The translations under genes were made by a program, and so were the position numbers. A DNA stretch of 6,404 nt from Frankiaceae bacterium. Its GTDB lineage: Bacteria > Actinomycetota > Actinomycetes > JAVEEB01. The stretch's first letter is position 1, and each line of letters starts with the position of its first letter. Below, in pieces: positions 5,345-6,404 of this stretch. A model generated the notes under the pieces. It was not told the origin of the DNA. It made no database searches and saw only the letters and a program-made list of their open reading frames with translations. Where the stretch lies: contig JAVEEB010000179.1 in the NCBI GenBank assembly GCA_030840665.1, positions 1-6,404 on the forward strand, written 5' to 3'.

Positions 5345-6388
5345 ATGACCGGGATGCCTGACACCTCTGCCAGCGCGCTCGTTCGCGCCTGCCGCCGCGA
5401 ACCCGTGCCGCATACGCCCGTCTGGTTCATGCGGCAGGCCGGTCGGTCGCTGCCCGAATACCGGGCCTTGCGCGCCAACATTCCGATGTTGCAGGCGTGC
5501 CGCACGCCGGAGCTGGTCGTCGAGATCACCCTGCAGCCGGTCCGCCGGCACGGCGTCGACGCGGCGATCTTCTTCAGCGACATCGTCGTGCCGATCGCCG
5601 CGGCGGGCATCGAGCTGGAGATCAAGCCCGGAGTCGGGCCCGTCATCGCGAAGCCGTTCCGCTCACGGGAAGACGTCGATCGCCTCCGCCCGTTGCTGCC
5701 CGAGGACGTGCCCGACATCGCCGAATCGGTGCGAACGCTCGTCCATGAGCTCGGCGACACCCCGCTGATCGGCTTCGCGGGCGCCCCGTTCACGTTGGCC
5801 AGCTACCTCGTCGAAGGCGGCCCGTCGCGCCATCACGACAAGACCAAGGCGCTCATGTACGCCGACGAGCCGACCTGGCACGCGTTGCTCGACCGCATTG
5901 CCGAGGTGACGCTCACTTTCCTGCGCGTGCAGGCGGATGCCGGCGCGAGCGCCGTGCAGCTGTTCGACTCGTGGGCGGGTGCGCTGTCGCCGGCGCAGTA
6001 CCGGCGCTATGTCCTGCCCCATTCGCAAAAAGTCCTGTCCGGCTTGGCGGATCTGGGCATTCCGCGCATCCACTTCGGTGTCGGCACGGGTGACCTGCTG
6101 CCGTTGATGGGTGAGGCGGGCGCGGACGTCCTCGGGGTCGACTGGCGCGTGCCCCTCGACGAGGCGGCTCGCCGGGTGGGGCCCGGTTATGCGTTGCAGG
6201 GCAACCTCGACCCGGCCGTGGTACTGGCGCCGTGGCCCATCGTGGAGGCGGCGGTGCTCGAGGTGCTCGACAGTGCGAAAGACCTGCCGGGACACGTTTT
6301 CAACCTCGGCCACGGCGTGCTGCCGGACGCCGATCCGGAGGTTTTCGGCCGCATCGTGGAGCTCGTCCACCGGGAAACCGCGCGATGA
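5345..6388 (+). CDS. hemE: Uroporphyrinogen decarboxylase
   Basis: A 347-residue cytosolic enzyme that removes four carboxyl groups from uroporphyrinogen III to give coproporphyrinogen III in haem biosynthesis. Full family length and motifs are present: the substrate-binding [13 protein letters not shown] (28-40), the catalytic Asp79 in [25 protein letters not shown] (143-159) with Tyr154, LFDSWAG with Ser209, GNLDP (286-290), and NLGHGVLPD with His323. No key residue is missing. ATG 5345 gives the [14 protein letters not shown]-terminus; ATG 5354 is a close alternative. It is divergent from the Cys-rich/DUF3000 pair, and its stop overlaps the next start as ATGA, so it leads a haem operon. 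Confidence 0.98.
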   Translation: MTGMPDTSASALVRACRREPVPHTPVWFMRQAGRSLPEYRALRANIPMLQACRTPELVVEITLQPVRRHGVDAAIFFSDIVVPIAAAGIELEIKPGVGPVIAKPFRSREDVDRLRPLLPEDVPDIAESVRTLVHELGDTPLIGFAGAPFTLASYLVEGGPSRHHDKTKALMYADEPTWHALLDRIAEVTLTFLRVQADAGASAVQLFDSWAGALSPAQYRRYVLPHSQKVLSGLADLGIPRIHFGVGTGDLLPLMGEAGADVLGVDWRVPLDEAARRVGPGYALQGNLDPAVVLAPWPIVEAAVLEVLDSAKDLPGHVFNLGHGVLPDADPEVFGRIVELVHRETAR

Positions 6389-6404
6389 GCGCGACACCGA
6401 CGGA
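6385..6404 (+). CDS. Start of a downstream gene, truncated by the window edge
   Basis: ATG 6385 overlaps the hemE stop as ATGA and opens a frame reading MSATPT before the window ends. The overlap argues for a coupled gene. In many actinobacteria the gene after hemE is the FAD-dependent protoporphyrinogen/coproporphyrinogen oxidase (hemY-type), but six residues cannot confirm that. Confidence 0.5.

Overview
The window looks like chromosomal DNA of a high-GC actinobacterium, perhaps Micrococcales, although the exact lineage cannot be fixed from sequence alone. Reasons: strongly GC-biased third codon positions, the actinobacterium-typical DUF3000 gene beside hemE, and 4-bp ATGA/GTGA overlaps between co-directional genes.

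Left half (1-4392, + strand): three tightly overlapping genes read as one operon that begins before the window. (1) A 5'-truncated subtilisin-like (S8) serine protease with an intact Asp/His/Asn/Ser active site. An alanine-rich helical stretch precedes the catalytic domain. An acidic linker and a basic array with a Trp at every fifth residue (15 Trp in exact register) follow it. (2) A polytopic membrane protein (about 7 helices) with a cytosolic tail that may be GAF-like and helical, but with no visible catalytic output domain. (3) A NarL-type (HisKA_3/HATPase_c) sensor histidine kinase with two membrane helices and a C-terminal hexapeptide repeat. The genes overlap by ATGA and GTGA, so translational coupling is likely. 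The cognate response regulator is not in the window. The most interesting idea here is that a secreted or envelope protease, a membrane sensor and a kinase form one signalling unit. This is inference from gene order and domains, not a demonstrated function.

Right half (4396-6404): the kinase gene converges, with a 3-bp gap, on a minus-strand pair: a 58-residue Cys-rich putative zinc-binding protein followed by a DUF3000 protein. A 149-bp divergent intergenic region separates this pair from hemE (uroporphyrinogen decarboxylase, + strand). It carries a 13-bp direct repeat next to the small gene's ribosome binding site and a 6-bp-arm inverted repeat on the hemE side. hemE ends in an ATGA overlap with a further gene cut by the window edge, probably the next haem-pathway gene. 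This half is ordinary conserved actinobacterial core sequence. No tRNA, rRNA, CRISPR array, insertion sequence or clear terminator was seen.
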